Under the pieces are notes generated by a model, which did not search any database, was not told the DNA's origin, and saw nothing but the letters and a program-made list of their open reading frames with translations. The translations under genes and the position numbers were made by a program. Shown one piece after another: positions 30,682 to 39,735 of a stretch of DNA of 40,405 bases; within the stretch, counting starts at the first letter, position 1; each line of letters starts with the position of its first letter. The stretch is from positions 1 through 40,405 of the forward strand of contig JAKJGY010000017.1 in assembly GCA_022704145.1 (NCBI GenBank), read 5' to 3'. This DNA is from Verrucomicrobiota bacterium. Lineage in GTDB: Bacteria > Verrucomicrobiota > Kiritimatiellia > RFP12 > UBA1067.

Positions 30682-32269
30682 TTTCCCTTTCTCCTTTCTG
30701 GTGCGCAAGGCCCTCCGGAACAGCGGCGAAAAGGCCGAGGCCGAAGTGGCTGGCGTAGCCGAGGCAGAGCGGACCGGAGACGGGGGCGGGGAAGGTGAGG
30801 CGGAGGGCCAGCGGTCGCGTCTGCGGTGGGGCTTTGTCCGGACGGACGCGGATGAAGTCGAAGAACTTGCGCTCGATCACCGCTTCTCGGAATAGTTCTG
30901 CCACATGAACGGGCACGGGGAGTCCCCTGCTTTCGCACTCAGCCTGTACCTGTCCGGCAATGGCGTTCTTGCCATTGGGCTTGAGATGGCGAGGCGCGAG
31001 AAAGGGTGTGCGGCTTTCCCAAACGGTGGCTGTGGCAAGCTCGCCTAGGCGACGTTCCCGCTCATCGCGGAGTTGCCTGCGCATTGTGGGGAGACTGCCG
31101 AAACCCGCCAGACTCACCACGATATCCGGCAGGTTCTTGCCGTATGTCCGTTCGATTTTGCATAAGGCTGTTTGTGCGGCGGCATCGAGTCCCATCGGGG
31201 CGTAGACCAGCACATGGTCGATGCGTCCGTCAGCGTCGAGATCAAGCGGAATCCAATGCGCGTGACGGTGCCCTGGCAGCGGTACTCGTTGCTCGTCACA
31301 GCCACGCAAAGAGGCGCACAGCCCGTTCGCAAGGCGCACGGCCGCATCGTGCAAGCGTTCCATGTGCGGCAGGGCTCGAATCATGAGCGGGCACAACTGA
31401 CCGTGCTCGGTGTCGGACGCCAGCGTCAGCAGGGCCGCCTCGACAGCGGGGCGTTTCGCGCGTGCGGCCAGAGGCCGGGCCACGGCCGGTTCCAGCGCAT
31501 CGGCGCGGCGCAGGTAGAGCACACGCTCGGAACCGGGCGGCTGACTCCAGCCAGCCTTTTGCAGGACCGCCGTGTCGGTACACAGGCAGGCGAGCAGGTC
31601 TGCCGGATAGGCGGCCTCCAATTCAGCGCGTTTCCGGGCGGTCAGCTTGCCTGCCGCTGCGAGCGCCGCGCCCAGCTCCTGCGAGCGCCAGGCTGCATAG
31701 GACTCGGCCCCGATGGGCGCAAAGACAGGAGTCTGCTCCCAGCCGCGCGGGACGGCCTCGCCTGCGACATGCGGGCGCGACCAGGTCTGATCAGGGGCGA
31801 CATCGCCGATCACTTCGGCAGTCACCCAGCTTTCGGCGCGGCCAAGGTACGCCAGCCCGGCGGCGAGCTCGCGCAGAAGCGCGTTTTCCTCGTCTGTCAG
31901 TTCAACGGCCCAGTGGACTAAGAGCGGCTTGTCGGGTTCGCTAAGGCGGAGGAACGTATCAAGGACTTTGGTGGTCTTCTGATTCGTGCCCTCTACAATT
32001 GGCATGTAGTGCCGCGTATGGGCGACTGCGCCTTTCGGCAGTGTGAACTGTGGTTGTACCGACGCTATTTTTTCGATCAACCGGCGGGCGACCGGCGGGA
32101 TGTCGGCAGCAGCACCCGGCCAGTGCTGTTTCGCGAAACCGACAGCCAGAAGGGCGCGAAGCAGCCGCCAGGGGGATGGCGGCCACTCCACAGCACCCTC
32201 GTTGACGTGACGATACCACGGCGTGGCGTGATACCGTCCCGCAGTAAAACGGATGGCAAGTGTTGGCAT
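30677..32269 (-). CDS. csb2: Csb2 (GSU0054 family; Cas5-Cas6 fusion)
   Basis: 530 residues. The Cas5-like N-terminus is diagnostic: 'LAIRFTAGRYHATPW' and 'VEWPPSPWRLLRALLA'. The C-terminal part has the RRM-like Cas6 features 'HAHWIPLDLDADGRIDHVLV' and a glycine-rich end 'GPLCLGYASHFGLGLFAAV'. It should process the pre-crRNA and hold the 5' handle in Cascade. His residues in 'LPGHRHAHW' are candidates for the RNase site. It starts 8 bp after csb1. Its stop codon lies in the 9-bp repeat tract. Confidence 0.93.
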   Translation of the reverse strand: MPTLAIRFTAGRYHATPWYRHVNEGAVEWPPSPWRLLRALLAVGFAKQHWPGAAADIPPVARRLIEKIASVQPQFTLPKGAVAHTRHYMPIVEGTNQKTTKVLDTFLRLSEPDKPLLVHWAVELTDEENALLRELAAGLAYLGRAESWVTAEVIGDVAPDQTWSRPHVAGEAVPRGWEQTPVFAPIGAESYAAWRSQELGAALAAAGKLTARKRAELEAAYPADLLACLCTDTAVLQKAGWSQPPGSERVLYLRRADALEPAVARPLAARAKRPAVEAALLTLASDTEHGQLCPLMIRALPHMERLHDAAVRLANGLCASLRGCDEQRVPLPGHRHAHWIPLDLDADGRIDHVLVYAPMGLDAAAQTALCKIERTYGKNLPDIVVSLAGFGSLPTMRRQLRDERERRLGELATATVWESRTPFLAPRHLKPNGKNAIAGQVQAECESRGLPVPVHVAELFREAVIERKFFDFIRVRPDKAPPQTRPLALRLTFPAPVSGPLCLGYASHFGLGLFAAVPEGLAHQKGEREK

Positions 32270-32277
32270 GGCAATCC

Positions 32278-33282
32278 TCAGTTGGATTCGGGGGATGGAG
32301 CAGCCTCTGTGTTCTTCTCGCCTTTCTTGGCGCGCTTCGACAAACCGGTAAAGGTGACTGTCGTGACGCCATTCTCACCGCCGAACATTTTGGAGCAGTT
32401 CGCAACGGCGGCTTTCAAAGCATCCTCCAAGTCCTTCATTCCAGGCAAGGTGAAGCCGACAGGTGCTCGGGAAGTAAAGGCATAGTCCGGCTTAACGCAC
32501 AGATCACAGGCCGTGCGCAGACGCAGCCCGCCATCCAGCAGCGAACGCACTTTGTAAAGTGCCAGCAGAATCAGAAGTTCCGTCGCCTCTTCCGGCAAGC
32601 CGTAACCACGAATCTGCTCCAGATCGAGGTTGAAGAAGGCGGTGATTTCGGTTGCGGTGAACTCTGTGCGTGGATAGGGAACCATGCCGAAATCGGGTTT
32701 CGGATCGCCTTGAGGGTCAACCCTATCAGTCTTCACCCCTCCTGATTGTGCAACCTGAACATTGCGAGCCTCAATGAACGCTGACAGGGCACGCGCCACG
32801 CGCAAACGTCCATCGATGCTTTCCAAGAAGGCTCCATGCAACATGCAGCCCGCGTCGAACTTCATAAGCGTTGCCGCCATTAATTTTCGGTCGACGGGGA
32901 GTTTGTCATGTACGTCCATGTCCTTGGTAAGCACTGCGTGCAAATCCTCTTTAGAGTTCTTAATGTAACCGCTGTTAATTCGATGCGGTTCCAAGACGGA
33001 GGCGGTCAAGAAGGCCTCGTCTTTCATTACCCGCACATAGCTTATGCCCTTGCAACTCTCTTTCAACTCCTGCTTGCCTTCGTCCCAAATCTGGAGTTCG
33101 AGGCGGTTGGCCATGCTCTGGGCGCTCTCGACGAGGAGGCAGTCGGTTTCGCCGGCCTGATAGGTGGCGGCCCCGAGGTCGGGAAAGCCGGTGGGCTGGA
33201 AGCGAGTGCCTTGCAGCGGCTGCAGGGGCACGTCGAACAGCAGGCGGCGGGTGTTGTTCAATGCGGTCAGGTCGATACTCAT
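32278..33282 (-). CDS. csb1: Csb1 (GSU0053 family; Cas7 backbone subunit)
   Basis: 334 residues. The start reads 'MSIDLTALNNTRRLLFDVPL' and continues 'QPLQGTRFQPTGFPDLG', with 'CLLVESAQSMANRLE', the typical Csb1 opening. An RRM-type Cas7 that coats the crRNA spacer. The C-terminal tail is Lys/Glu-rich. Its ATG overlaps the csx17 stop (ATGA). Confidence 0.94.
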   Translation of the reverse strand: MSIDLTALNNTRRLLFDVPLQPLQGTRFQPTGFPDLGAATYQAGETDCLLVESAQSMANRLELQIWDEGKQELKESCKGISYVRVMKDEAFLTASVLEPHRINSGYIKNSKEDLHAVLTKDMDVHDKLPVDRKLMAATLMKFDAGCMLHGAFLESIDGRLRVARALSAFIEARNVQVAQSGGVKTDRVDPQGDPKPDFGMVPYPRTEFTATEITAFFNLDLEQIRGYGLPEEATELLILLALYKVRSLLDGGLRLRTACDLCVKPDYAFTSRAPVGFTLPGMKDLEDALKAAVANCSKMFGGENGVTTVTFTGLSKRAKKGEKNTEAAPSPESN

Positions 33283-35642
33283 GCTGGGTCTCCTTCTTCT
33301 TCTTCGTTGTTGTGTGTTTCCGTCGGACAGTGACAGAGCGTGTCGGCCAGCCAGGCGGCTGACTCGTGATGGATCGGGAAGATGAGCGCTGCGGCCAAGC
33401 GTTGAGCAAAGGCCGTGTCGGCAACGGCGGTACGCACATAGGGGCGCAGGCCGACGGCGGTCAGGCGGCGGGCGGCGCGCGACAGGGCCGAGGCGGCATC
33501 ACCGCTCAGCAGGCGTTGGACGATGGCGGGATCGGTCTTCACGCGGTATTCGGTGCCCCGGACTTCAAACGGTGCGGGCATGTGCGCCAGCCGGAGAACG
33601 CCATAGAGCGATAACACACCCTTGTCGTCCGCCGTCAGAGGCGGGAAGGACAAGCGTGGCGCATCCTGCCAGTCCAGCGCCATGAGCGGTCGGGCGAGCG
33701 CCGACACGCGGGCTTCGTCTACCTCGCCGCGCAGAAAGGCGGCCAGGTCGGACAGGCACGCATAGTGACCCTGTCCCGCGCACAGCACGAATGAGCCGGA
33801 GTGCAGGCGACGGCGGACGACGGCGCAAGCGTCTCGCAAGAAGTCGCCCGTAGTCGCGACTCGCTCGGGGCCAGCATGATCCGCAAAGGTGCGAAAATTC
33901 CAAATCTTGTAATTCTTGTCCCAAGTGGACGGCAGGAAATGGATACGAACCGGCTGCTTGTAGTCGGCATGGCCGTCAGTCTTTACGCCGACCTGTCCCG
34001 CCAGCGCCACGGCCAAGCGCAGTTCGGGCGTGTTCGGCAAAGCGTCCAGCCACTCAGCCGGTAGGTCGCGCAGGGGGTGCAGATTAACCTCGGCGGATTT
34101 CTTGGGCGTTTGCGCCAGTAAAGCCTCGGCCGCGCCCATGGCCAGCAGCAGTTCCTCCCATGCGCTTCTGTCGCGGCCATTGCGGCAGGTGGCCAGCAAA
34201 GCCTCTTCGCAGCGTCGTGCGGCTGACTTCCAGGAGGCGGGGGCTAATTTGCCGTTTGACGCGCGGACGAGAGAGTTGATCCAGTCGAGGCTCGCATCCG
34301 AGAGGTTTCGTCCTGGATTGGGTTCCGTCAGCCACGGGCCAAGAGCAACGGCTAGATGGCCCTTGCCGTTCCTTTGTGGGTACGCATAACGCATAAACCC
34401 CTGCACCCCGCGTTGCGTGCCAAGGCGTCCCAAAGAACGTGCGATATCGACAGGTCTGACACTTTGCGACCTTCCGACCACTGCTCTACCTTCGAGGAAC
34501 AGTTGTTTGACTTCCGGCAAAGTACATGGCCGTTGCCAAATGGGAAGCCACTGTTCGGCAGAAGCTTTCTCTCCAGAAACGGCACCACCGCCAGATGCAG
34601 AGGCTGCTGATTCGACAGAGAATGGAGCAACTGCAAAACTACTCATGGTGCTGTTGAGTTTCTTGCTAACGCCACATTGCAGCAATAGTGTGCCTTCGAT
34701 GGCGAGTATCAACTCCCAAGGGTTTGACTTACGTTCGGAAGAGAACCCCACACTGCCGTTCGGTGCCTTGATGGTGTTTGGCTGGAACATTCCGGTTGTA
34801 CGACCTTTTGTACAATCCTGATCCTCCACATGGGGCTTACGGAGGAGTGCGGTTTCCAACAAGACATGAGATTCCTGCCTATTGGTTATAGGCAATACGG
34901 AAAGTACCGCCGAGATGTAGTTGTTCGTGAAATCGAGTTTTCCATTGGCCCCTCCCGAACCGCCCAAATGCTGCGGGTAGAAAACGGGATGTTTAGGATC
35001 TTCGGTTGGTATTGCACCTGCAAGAAGCCAATCAAGTTGAACGCCCCGCCACGTCTTAAAGCAGTTGCGGACAAGTACGTCCTTAAGTGCTTTCTTTGCT
35101 TTATCGGCATCAGCGGACTTCTCTTTAAGAACCTCATTCTTCTTGTCTTTGTTTAACGCCTTCTTAGCCGTGCGGGCGGTTTCAAGCGTTGCCCGAAGCT
35201 GTGCGCACTCGGTTCGCTGCGCAGACTCGACGGCTTTCCAAAGCGTCTGGAGGCGAGCATCGGTCGATGCGGCAAGCGTGGCGAGCATGTCTTTCTTGTC
35301 TGACTGATCAGGTTCGTCATCGCCAGATTGGGATTCGGATGCGTCTGTCTCTTCATCGTCGGACTCCGTGTCGGACGCCTCGGCGGCTTCCTTGACGGAA
35401 TAGAAGCCGCTGCCCGCGTTCCATGGAGCGATGATTGGGCTTGGCTCATACACCTCCAGAAAGAAGCGCCTCAGTTCCTCATCGTCCAAGGTTGTCGCGA
35501 GCAGGGCGTGTTCGTCCTGCCACCAGAGGCGGGCGGAGGGGTCCTTTTGTTCGGCGACCAGGCGCAAGATGCCGAGGGCTTTGAGGTAATGGGCCAGCGG
35601 CGCGGGGGCGCAGCCGGTGAGGTGGTGGATCGTGACGCTCAT
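33279..35642 (-). CDS. csx17: Csx17 (type I-G large subunit, Cas8)
   Basis: 787 residues from the ATG at 35642, which overlaps the cas3 stop as ATGA; the open frame to 35753 lies in cas3. The start 'MSVTIHHLTGCAPAPLAHYL' followed by 'KALGILRLVAEQKDP' is the Csx17 signature. Residues about 85-125 are a very acidic linker, followed by a Lys/Ala-rich probable coiled coil. The rest shows 'GRSQSVRPVDIARSLGRLG' and 'FMRYAYPQRNGKGHLAV'. Expected to recognise the PAM and recruit Cas3. Base composition is slightly less GC-rich in the 34,400-35,200 part than in the neighbours. Confidence 0.93.
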   Translation of the reverse strand: MSVTIHHLTGCAPAPLAHYLKALGILRLVAEQKDPSARLWWQDEHALLATTLDDEELRRFFLEVYEPSPIIAPWNAGSGFYSVKEAAEASDTESDDEETDASESQSGDDEPDQSDKKDMLATLAASTDARLQTLWKAVESAQRTECAQLRATLETARTAKKALNKDKKNEVLKEKSADADKAKKALKDVLVRNCFKTWRGVQLDWLLAGAIPTEDPKHPVFYPQHLGGSGGANGKLDFTNNYISAVLSVLPITNRQESHVLLETALLRKPHVEDQDCTKGRTTGMFQPNTIKAPNGSVGFSSERKSNPWELILAIEGTLLLQCGVSKKLNSTMSSFAVAPFSVESAASASGGGAVSGEKASAEQWLPIWQRPCTLPEVKQLFLEGRAVVGRSQSVRPVDIARSLGRLGTQRGVQGFMRYAYPQRNGKGHLAVALGPWLTEPNPGRNLSDASLDWINSLVRASNGKLAPASWKSAARRCEEALLATCRNGRDRSAWEELLLAMGAAEALLAQTPKKSAEVNLHPLRDLPAEWLDALPNTPELRLAVALAGQVGVKTDGHADYKQPVRIHFLPSTWDKNYKIWNFRTFADHAGPERVATTGDFLRDACAVVRRRLHSGSFVLCAGQGHYACLSDLAAFLRGEVDEARVSALARPLMALDWQDAPRLSFPPLTADDKGVLSLYGVLRLAHMPAPFEVRGTEYRVKTDPAIVQRLLSGDAASALSRAARRLTAVGLRPYVRTAVADTAFAQRLAAALIFPIHHESAAWLADTLCHCPTETHNNEEEEGDPA

Positions 35643-38260
35643 GACTGCACCTCCCGTGACACGCGGACATCCGCCGCGCGGAGAAGGGTTTCCAACAAGG
35701 CTAGGGCAAAGGGGCTGTGTTGTGACTGCAAGGCCAGCGTACGTTCTCGCCAACTGGGGCCATAGCGGCCGGAAAGACCGAGCATGGCCGGGGCCAAATG
35801 GAGATCAAGACCCGACACGGTCTGTGCCTCTCCGTGTGCATCCATGATCCGTACGGGCGGCAGCGGGTCGCCGTCCTTGATCCCGCGAATCGGCATGCCG
35901 GCTTCGTCGTCGGCAGCGGCATCCTGATCGGCCGGACAGGCGTGCAGGGCGGCGCGGACTTTGCCATGGTGGGCGCAAACCAGATAGACCAGCAGGTTGA
36001 ACTGTTCCGGTGTAAGGGCGCGCAGTTCGTCGCCCAACGAGGCGGGGAGCGGTGTGGCAGGCGCCGGTTCAGGAAGCAGAACATGACAGGCAAGCAAATC
36101 GTGGCAGGCACCCAACAAGGCGGGATGTAGTTGATCCGCACGCGCCAGCAATTCCATGAGCGCCAGCGCGCTGGCAAGTTCGTGCCGAAAGCCGTGTGGG
36201 CGCGGTCCGGTCCATGCGGCTTGCGGCGCTTTCGCCAAGTCAGGCGTATCCTGCATCCCTGAAGCTACAGAGGGAATAATCTGTCGGCGGAACGCCGGAT
36301 GGACCTTGCCGAGGTCGTGGTAGCGAGCCGCGGCAACGAGAAGAGCGGTGAGGCCGGTCGGTAACCCGAGGGCCGATGCCAGAGCACCGGTCGCTGACGC
36401 AACTGCGGCACCATGTGCAGCAATGGTCTGATACTGTTCCGCCTCGCTGAGACTGTCATTATCTGCGCCCAAGTCAGACTGCACATCGCGCGTGGCGGGT
36501 GCCGCGACGACGGCGGGAACCGCAGTTGACTTCTTATTCGGCTTCTCGCCGATAAAGCCCGTGTAGACGTTATAGCCGCCGATTGAGGTATGTGCCAGTA
36601 TGAGACGGCCCGGATAGATGTCTTTCGGTTTAGGCGGTTGCCAGGCGTCATTGAGGTAGTCCCAGACGAACACCTTAGCCTTAAGGTCATCTTTGAGCTG
36701 TTCCTTACTGCCGAAAAGCCACTTCTGAACGCTGTAGAACGGCACTGCGCACAGACCATCACGGTGAGGCTGCAACGTATCAGGCGGAAGATCATCCGTC
36801 CAATCGGCCCAGAAGACCTGGCAATCGTGTTCTTTTCCGCTGCGGATGAAACGGCTGATATCGAGGTCGGCTCCGGTGAGGTCCGGTGTCGTGTCGAACA
36901 GCTCGTCCAGTTCCTTACGCAAAAGCAGATTACGTGGCTCATAGGGGTAGAGTCTCTGACGTTCTGTCTCCGTGAGGCCGGATTCGAATGCTTCCAAGCT
37001 CTTCTGCGAGACATCCGTGAGCCGTGAAAGTGTCTCGCGGGCGGCCGTGAGTTCAACCGCGTCGTATGGCAAAGCGACCTTGTCGTCAATCACTGCTGGA
37101 GCAAGCACGACGATATCGGCGTGGCCGCCATAACGGGCAGCGCGGCCGAAACGTTGCACAAGGCTGGGCCACGGGGCAAGGTCAGTGATCAGGCATCCGG
37201 CAGAAATATCGACGCCGGCCTCGACGACCTGCGTGGCGACGATGATCAGGTCGGCGCTTTGGCAACAGGCGGCGCGGGAAAGGAAGTCTATTCGCCAAGT
37301 CTTGCGCTCCTCGCCACGAAACCGACTATGAATCAGGCGCGTATTGGTCGAGGTGCGTCCCTGACTGAGCAGCGCTTCGTAAACCTCGACGGCATGCTCG
37401 ACATGGTTGCGGACGACCAACGTGATGCGCCCGTGTCCGCTGTCGGCAAGCGCAAGGTGTTTCTCTAGGGTGAGTTTGGCAAGGGCCACCCCGTCAACTG
37501 CGCCGATCATCTGGAGAGGCTTGGTGACGGACCCCCACAGAGGGCCGGTACGTTGTTCAGGTGATATCGACAACGTGCGCGACTGCAACTCCGTTACCAT
37601 TGCGCTCGTATCCACCGATGCCAGCCAGTCGGGTTGCAGGGTGGCGCTCATCCACCAACTGAAACAAGGGCGCAGACTCATTACGTGGTCCTCAGTGCGA
37701 AACTGCTGCATTTGGGCGGAGGTCGCAAGTCCGACGTCCATGAGCTGGACTTCGTCTGCGATCCAGAGCGCGTCCTGATTCAGCAAGCCGAACTCCATGG
37801 GCCAGCGGGCTCTTGGAGCGGCATAACCTCGGTTCAGTGCGCGTGACAAGAGCATGTCCTGTGTGCCGATTAGAACGGCGTTTTCCTCAGGATAAAGGTG
37901 CCAGTCGCCCGCATCGCTGCCACCCATCAGGACATGTACGCCGACCGTACCCGCGTGAGTGTCAGAGTGTCCGTCCCACAGAAGACCGGCTGTGCTCAGG
38001 CAGGTTTTGATTTCAGCTTCGGTCTGCTCGACCAGGGTTCGCATGGGCAGGCACCAGACGAGGCGTCGTGGCCATGATGGGTCTTGGCGTTCGAGGCGGT
38101 TGTAGGCCCAGGCGGCGAGCACTCCGTGCGTCTTGCCGAAACCTGTGGGAATGCGGATGAGGCGGTTCTGCGCCGTGCAGCACGCGCCCAGGTCGTTTTG
38201 CCAATGATGCGGAGCATCTTTCCCCGTCAGTTTACAGAAGAACTGTGCGAAATCGTTCAT
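35639..38260 (-). CDS. cas3: Cas3 helicase with C-terminal HD nuclease (type I-G arrangement)
   Basis: 873 residues from the ATG at 38260, set by CGGAG seven bases upstream; a longer frame reaches 38293. The helicase comes first: motif I 'RIPTGFGKTHG', DExx box 'LWIADEVQLMDVGLATSAQM', 'WMSATL', 'ATQVVEAGVDIS', 'QRFGRAARYG'. The HD domain is C-terminal with 'ARYHDLGKVHPAF', 'GFRHELASAL' and 'CAHHGKV'. All expected residues are present. Helicase-then-HD order and the DEVQLM variant are type I-G traits. It degrades target DNA after Cascade binding. First core cas gene, with its own candidate promoter at 38294-38322. Confidence 0.95.
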   Translation of the reverse strand: MNDFAQFFCKLTGKDAPHHWQNDLGACCTAQNRLIRIPTGFGKTHGVLAAWAYNRLERQDPSWPRRLVWCLPMRTLVEQTEAEIKTCLSTAGLLWDGHSDTHAGTVGVHVLMGGSDAGDWHLYPEENAVLIGTQDMLLSRALNRGYAAPRARWPMEFGLLNQDALWIADEVQLMDVGLATSAQMQQFRTEDHVMSLRPCFSWWMSATLQPDWLASVDTSAMVTELQSRTLSISPEQRTGPLWGSVTKPLQMIGAVDGVALAKLTLEKHLALADSGHGRITLVVRNHVEHAVEVYEALLSQGRTSTNTRLIHSRFRGEERKTWRIDFLSRAACCQSADLIIVATQVVEAGVDISAGCLITDLAPWPSLVQRFGRAARYGGHADIVVLAPAVIDDKVALPYDAVELTAARETLSRLTDVSQKSLEAFESGLTETERQRLYPYEPRNLLLRKELDELFDTTPDLTGADLDISRFIRSGKEHDCQVFWADWTDDLPPDTLQPHRDGLCAVPFYSVQKWLFGSKEQLKDDLKAKVFVWDYLNDAWQPPKPKDIYPGRLILAHTSIGGYNVYTGFIGEKPNKKSTAVPAVVAAPATRDVQSDLGADNDSLSEAEQYQTIAAHGAAVASATGALASALGLPTGLTALLVAAARYHDLGKVHPAFRRQIIPSVASGMQDTPDLAKAPQAAWTGPRPHGFRHELASALALMELLARADQLHPALLGACHDLLACHVLLPEPAPATPLPASLGDELRALTPEQFNLLVYLVCAHHGKVRAALHACPADQDAAADDEAGMPIRGIKDGDPLPPVRIMDAHGEAQTVSGLDLHLAPAMLGLSGRYGPSWRERTLALQSQHSPFALALLETLLRAADVRVSREVQS

Positions 38261-38293
38261 GTTCAATCTCCGTCTATCATCCAGTGTGTGCAT

Positions 38294-38322
38294 ACCATAA
38301 ACCTGTTCATAAACTTCGGCAA
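38294..38322 (-). promoter_or_regulatory. Candidate promoter of the cas operon
   Basis: On the minus strand TTGCCG (38322-38317), 17 bp, TATGGT (38299-38294), giving a leader of about 27 nt to the cas3 ATG at 38260. The -35 overlaps the second arm of the hairpin that follows the HIRAN gene. Confidence 0.5.
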
Positions 38323-38337
38323 GCGGAACTCTTGCCG
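38317..38337 (-). terminator. Hairpin directly after the HIRAN gene
   Basis: CGGCAAG / CTTGCCG, 7-bp perfect arms with a 7-base loop, starting at the base after the HIRAN stop. The following minus-strand sequence AAGTTTATG has only a short T-run, so termination would be partial at best and read-through into cas3 is possible. Confidence 0.4.
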
Positions 38338-39708
38338 CTATTCGGTGGGGGTGTCGAACTCCGTGTCGTTGATGCTGAGGCGCAGGTAGGCGAGGGCGAG
38401 GCCGGGGAGGGCGGCGCGGCCTTTAAGGACGCCGGGCTGGTGGCCGAAGGTGAAGAGGTCGGTGCTTTGGCGGCTGAAGCGGACATTCGCGAGGATGTGG
38501 GCGACGCGGGCCGCGGCGGCTGCGGCGTCGAGCGGGGGGACGGCGGGCGTGAGGTGCCAGGACATGCGACGGAGCGCGTCCAGCGCGGCCTGCGCGCTGA
38601 GGGGGTGCGCGAAGAGGTTGACGTGCAGCAGCTCGCCGCCGCGGAAGATCGCGAAGCCGGTGGCCTCGGGCGGCAGCGCGGGCAGGGCGGGCTCGGCCTG
38701 CTCGGCCCCGCGCAGGAAGACGGGCACGCGACGGTCGGCGGAGGGGATGCCGTCAGGCACTACAGGGAGCGAGAAGGGTGTGTCGGCGGGCGTGATCAGG
38801 GCGTCCTTGGCCACACGCCAGAGGCCGGCGGTGGTGTCGAGGCGTTCGCCGGCGAGGGCCAGCACGCGGCGACCCTCGGCGAGCAGGACCTCGAAGGCGT
38901 GCGTGCCTGAGGCGGCGCCTTTGAGCGTGAGCGCGGCGTCGCCCGCGCGCAGGGCCTGCGTGAGCGGCGTGACGGTCACAGGGCGGAGGGCGCTCAGGGG
39001 CAGGAGCCGGAGGTGACCGAAACTGAGGAGGTCGCCCGCCGGCTGGCAGGCGAAGGCGTCGCGCACGGCGGCCTGCTCGGCGGCAAGACGTCGTGCCTCG
39101 GCCTCGGCAGCGAGCTGCGCGGCGCGTTCGCGGGCGCGCGCCTCTTCCGCGGCGCCGTCGGCGACGGTGCCCTTGAGCAGGCGGTAGAGGAGCTGGGTCT
39201 CGGGCCAGAGCGCACCCGAATGGGCGAGGTCGCGGATCTGGGTGCGGAAGGCCTCCAGTGCGGTGTGCGCGTACTGCCCGCGGCTCTGCCAGAGGAGGAG
39301 GAGCTGGGTGTGCCAGAGGGCCGCGGCGGTCTTGGCGTCGGGGCCGAGGAGGTCGGGGGTGAAGTCGGTGTCGGCCCAGACCTCCAGCCGGACCGGGGCG
39401 CGGTTGTGCGGGTCGTCGCCGGCGGAGAGGCGCGCGGTGAGGCGGACCGCGCCGCGGTCGACCAGCGGCGCGAGGCAGGCGGCGTCGTAGCGCGGCAGGT
39501 GTCCGACCTGGCCGCCGTGCGGCGCGTAGACGGCGATGGCGTCGGGGTCGCTCAGGTTGTCGGGCTGGCGCTCGCAGGGGAGGTCCGTGTCGGGCGGAGG
39601 TGTGGTGTCGTAGTAGCGGCGGCCGACGATCCAGGTGGGTATCCAGCCGAGCGGTACGGGGCGGCGGGCGGGCGGGGGGGAGGGGGGAATAGGACTTAAA
39701 GGGCTCAT
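38338..39708 (-). CDS. HIRAN-domain protein with ARPP-1-like C-terminal region
   Basis: 456 residues. Residues about 30-95 fit the HIRAN domain ('GRRYYDTT', 'DPDAIAVYAPHGGQVGHLPR', 'AACLAPLVDRG'), which binds DNA 3' ends or damaged DNA in SNF2-type proteins. Residues about 170-215 are an Ala/Glu/Arg-rich helix. From about 220 the layout ('FGHLRLLPLSAL', 'FEVLLAEGRRVLALAGERLD', 'RVPVFLRG') resembles the ARPP-1 domain; this second call is weaker. The N-terminus MSPLSPIPPS is encoded by the 9-bp repeat. It lies 77 bp upstream of cas3 on the same strand, which suggests, but does not prove, a role with the CRISPR locus. Confidence 0.65.
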   Translation of the reverse strand: MSPLSPIPPSPPPARRPVPLGWIPTWIVGRRYYDTTPPPDTDLPCERQPDNLSDPDAIAVYAPHGGQVGHLPRYDAACLAPLVDRGAVRLTARLSAGDDPHNRAPVRLEVWADTDFTPDLLGPDAKTAAALWHTQLLLLWQSRGQYAHTALEAFRTQIRDLAHSGALWPETQLLYRLLKGTVADGAAEEARARERAAQLAAEAEARRLAAEQAAVRDAFACQPAGDLLSFGHLRLLPLSALRPVTVTPLTQALRAGDAALTLKGAASGTHAFEVLLAEGRRVLALAGERLDTTAGLWRVAKDALITPADTPFSLPVVPDGIPSADRRVPVFLRGAEQAEPALPALPPEATGFAIFRGGELLHVNLFAHPLSAQAALDALRRMSWHLTPAVPPLDAAAAAARVAHILANVRFSRQSTDLFTFGHQPGVLKGRAALPGLALAYLRLSINDTEFDTPTE

Positions 39709-39718
39709 AGGACTTATT
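39687..39718 (-). repeat. 9-bp tandem repeat at the HIRAN gene start
   Basis: On the minus strand AAGTCCTAT, GAGCCCTTT, AAGTCCTAT, TCCCCCCTC. The ATG start arises from CCTAT plus G exactly as at 30671, and the following units closely match those of the four-helix-bundle gene. Confidence 0.85.
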
Positions 39719-39735
39719 CTCCGGGTTGGGGGCGC

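Noticed and set aside
30672..30938. N-terminal extension of the four-helix-bundle protein
   Set aside because: It lies inside the conserved C-terminus of csb2 and is low-complexity Arg/Pro text.
35643..35753. N-terminal extension of csx17
   Set aside because: It lies inside cas3, whose HD domain continues to 35639. The ATGA overlap and the Csx17 signature fix the start at 35642.
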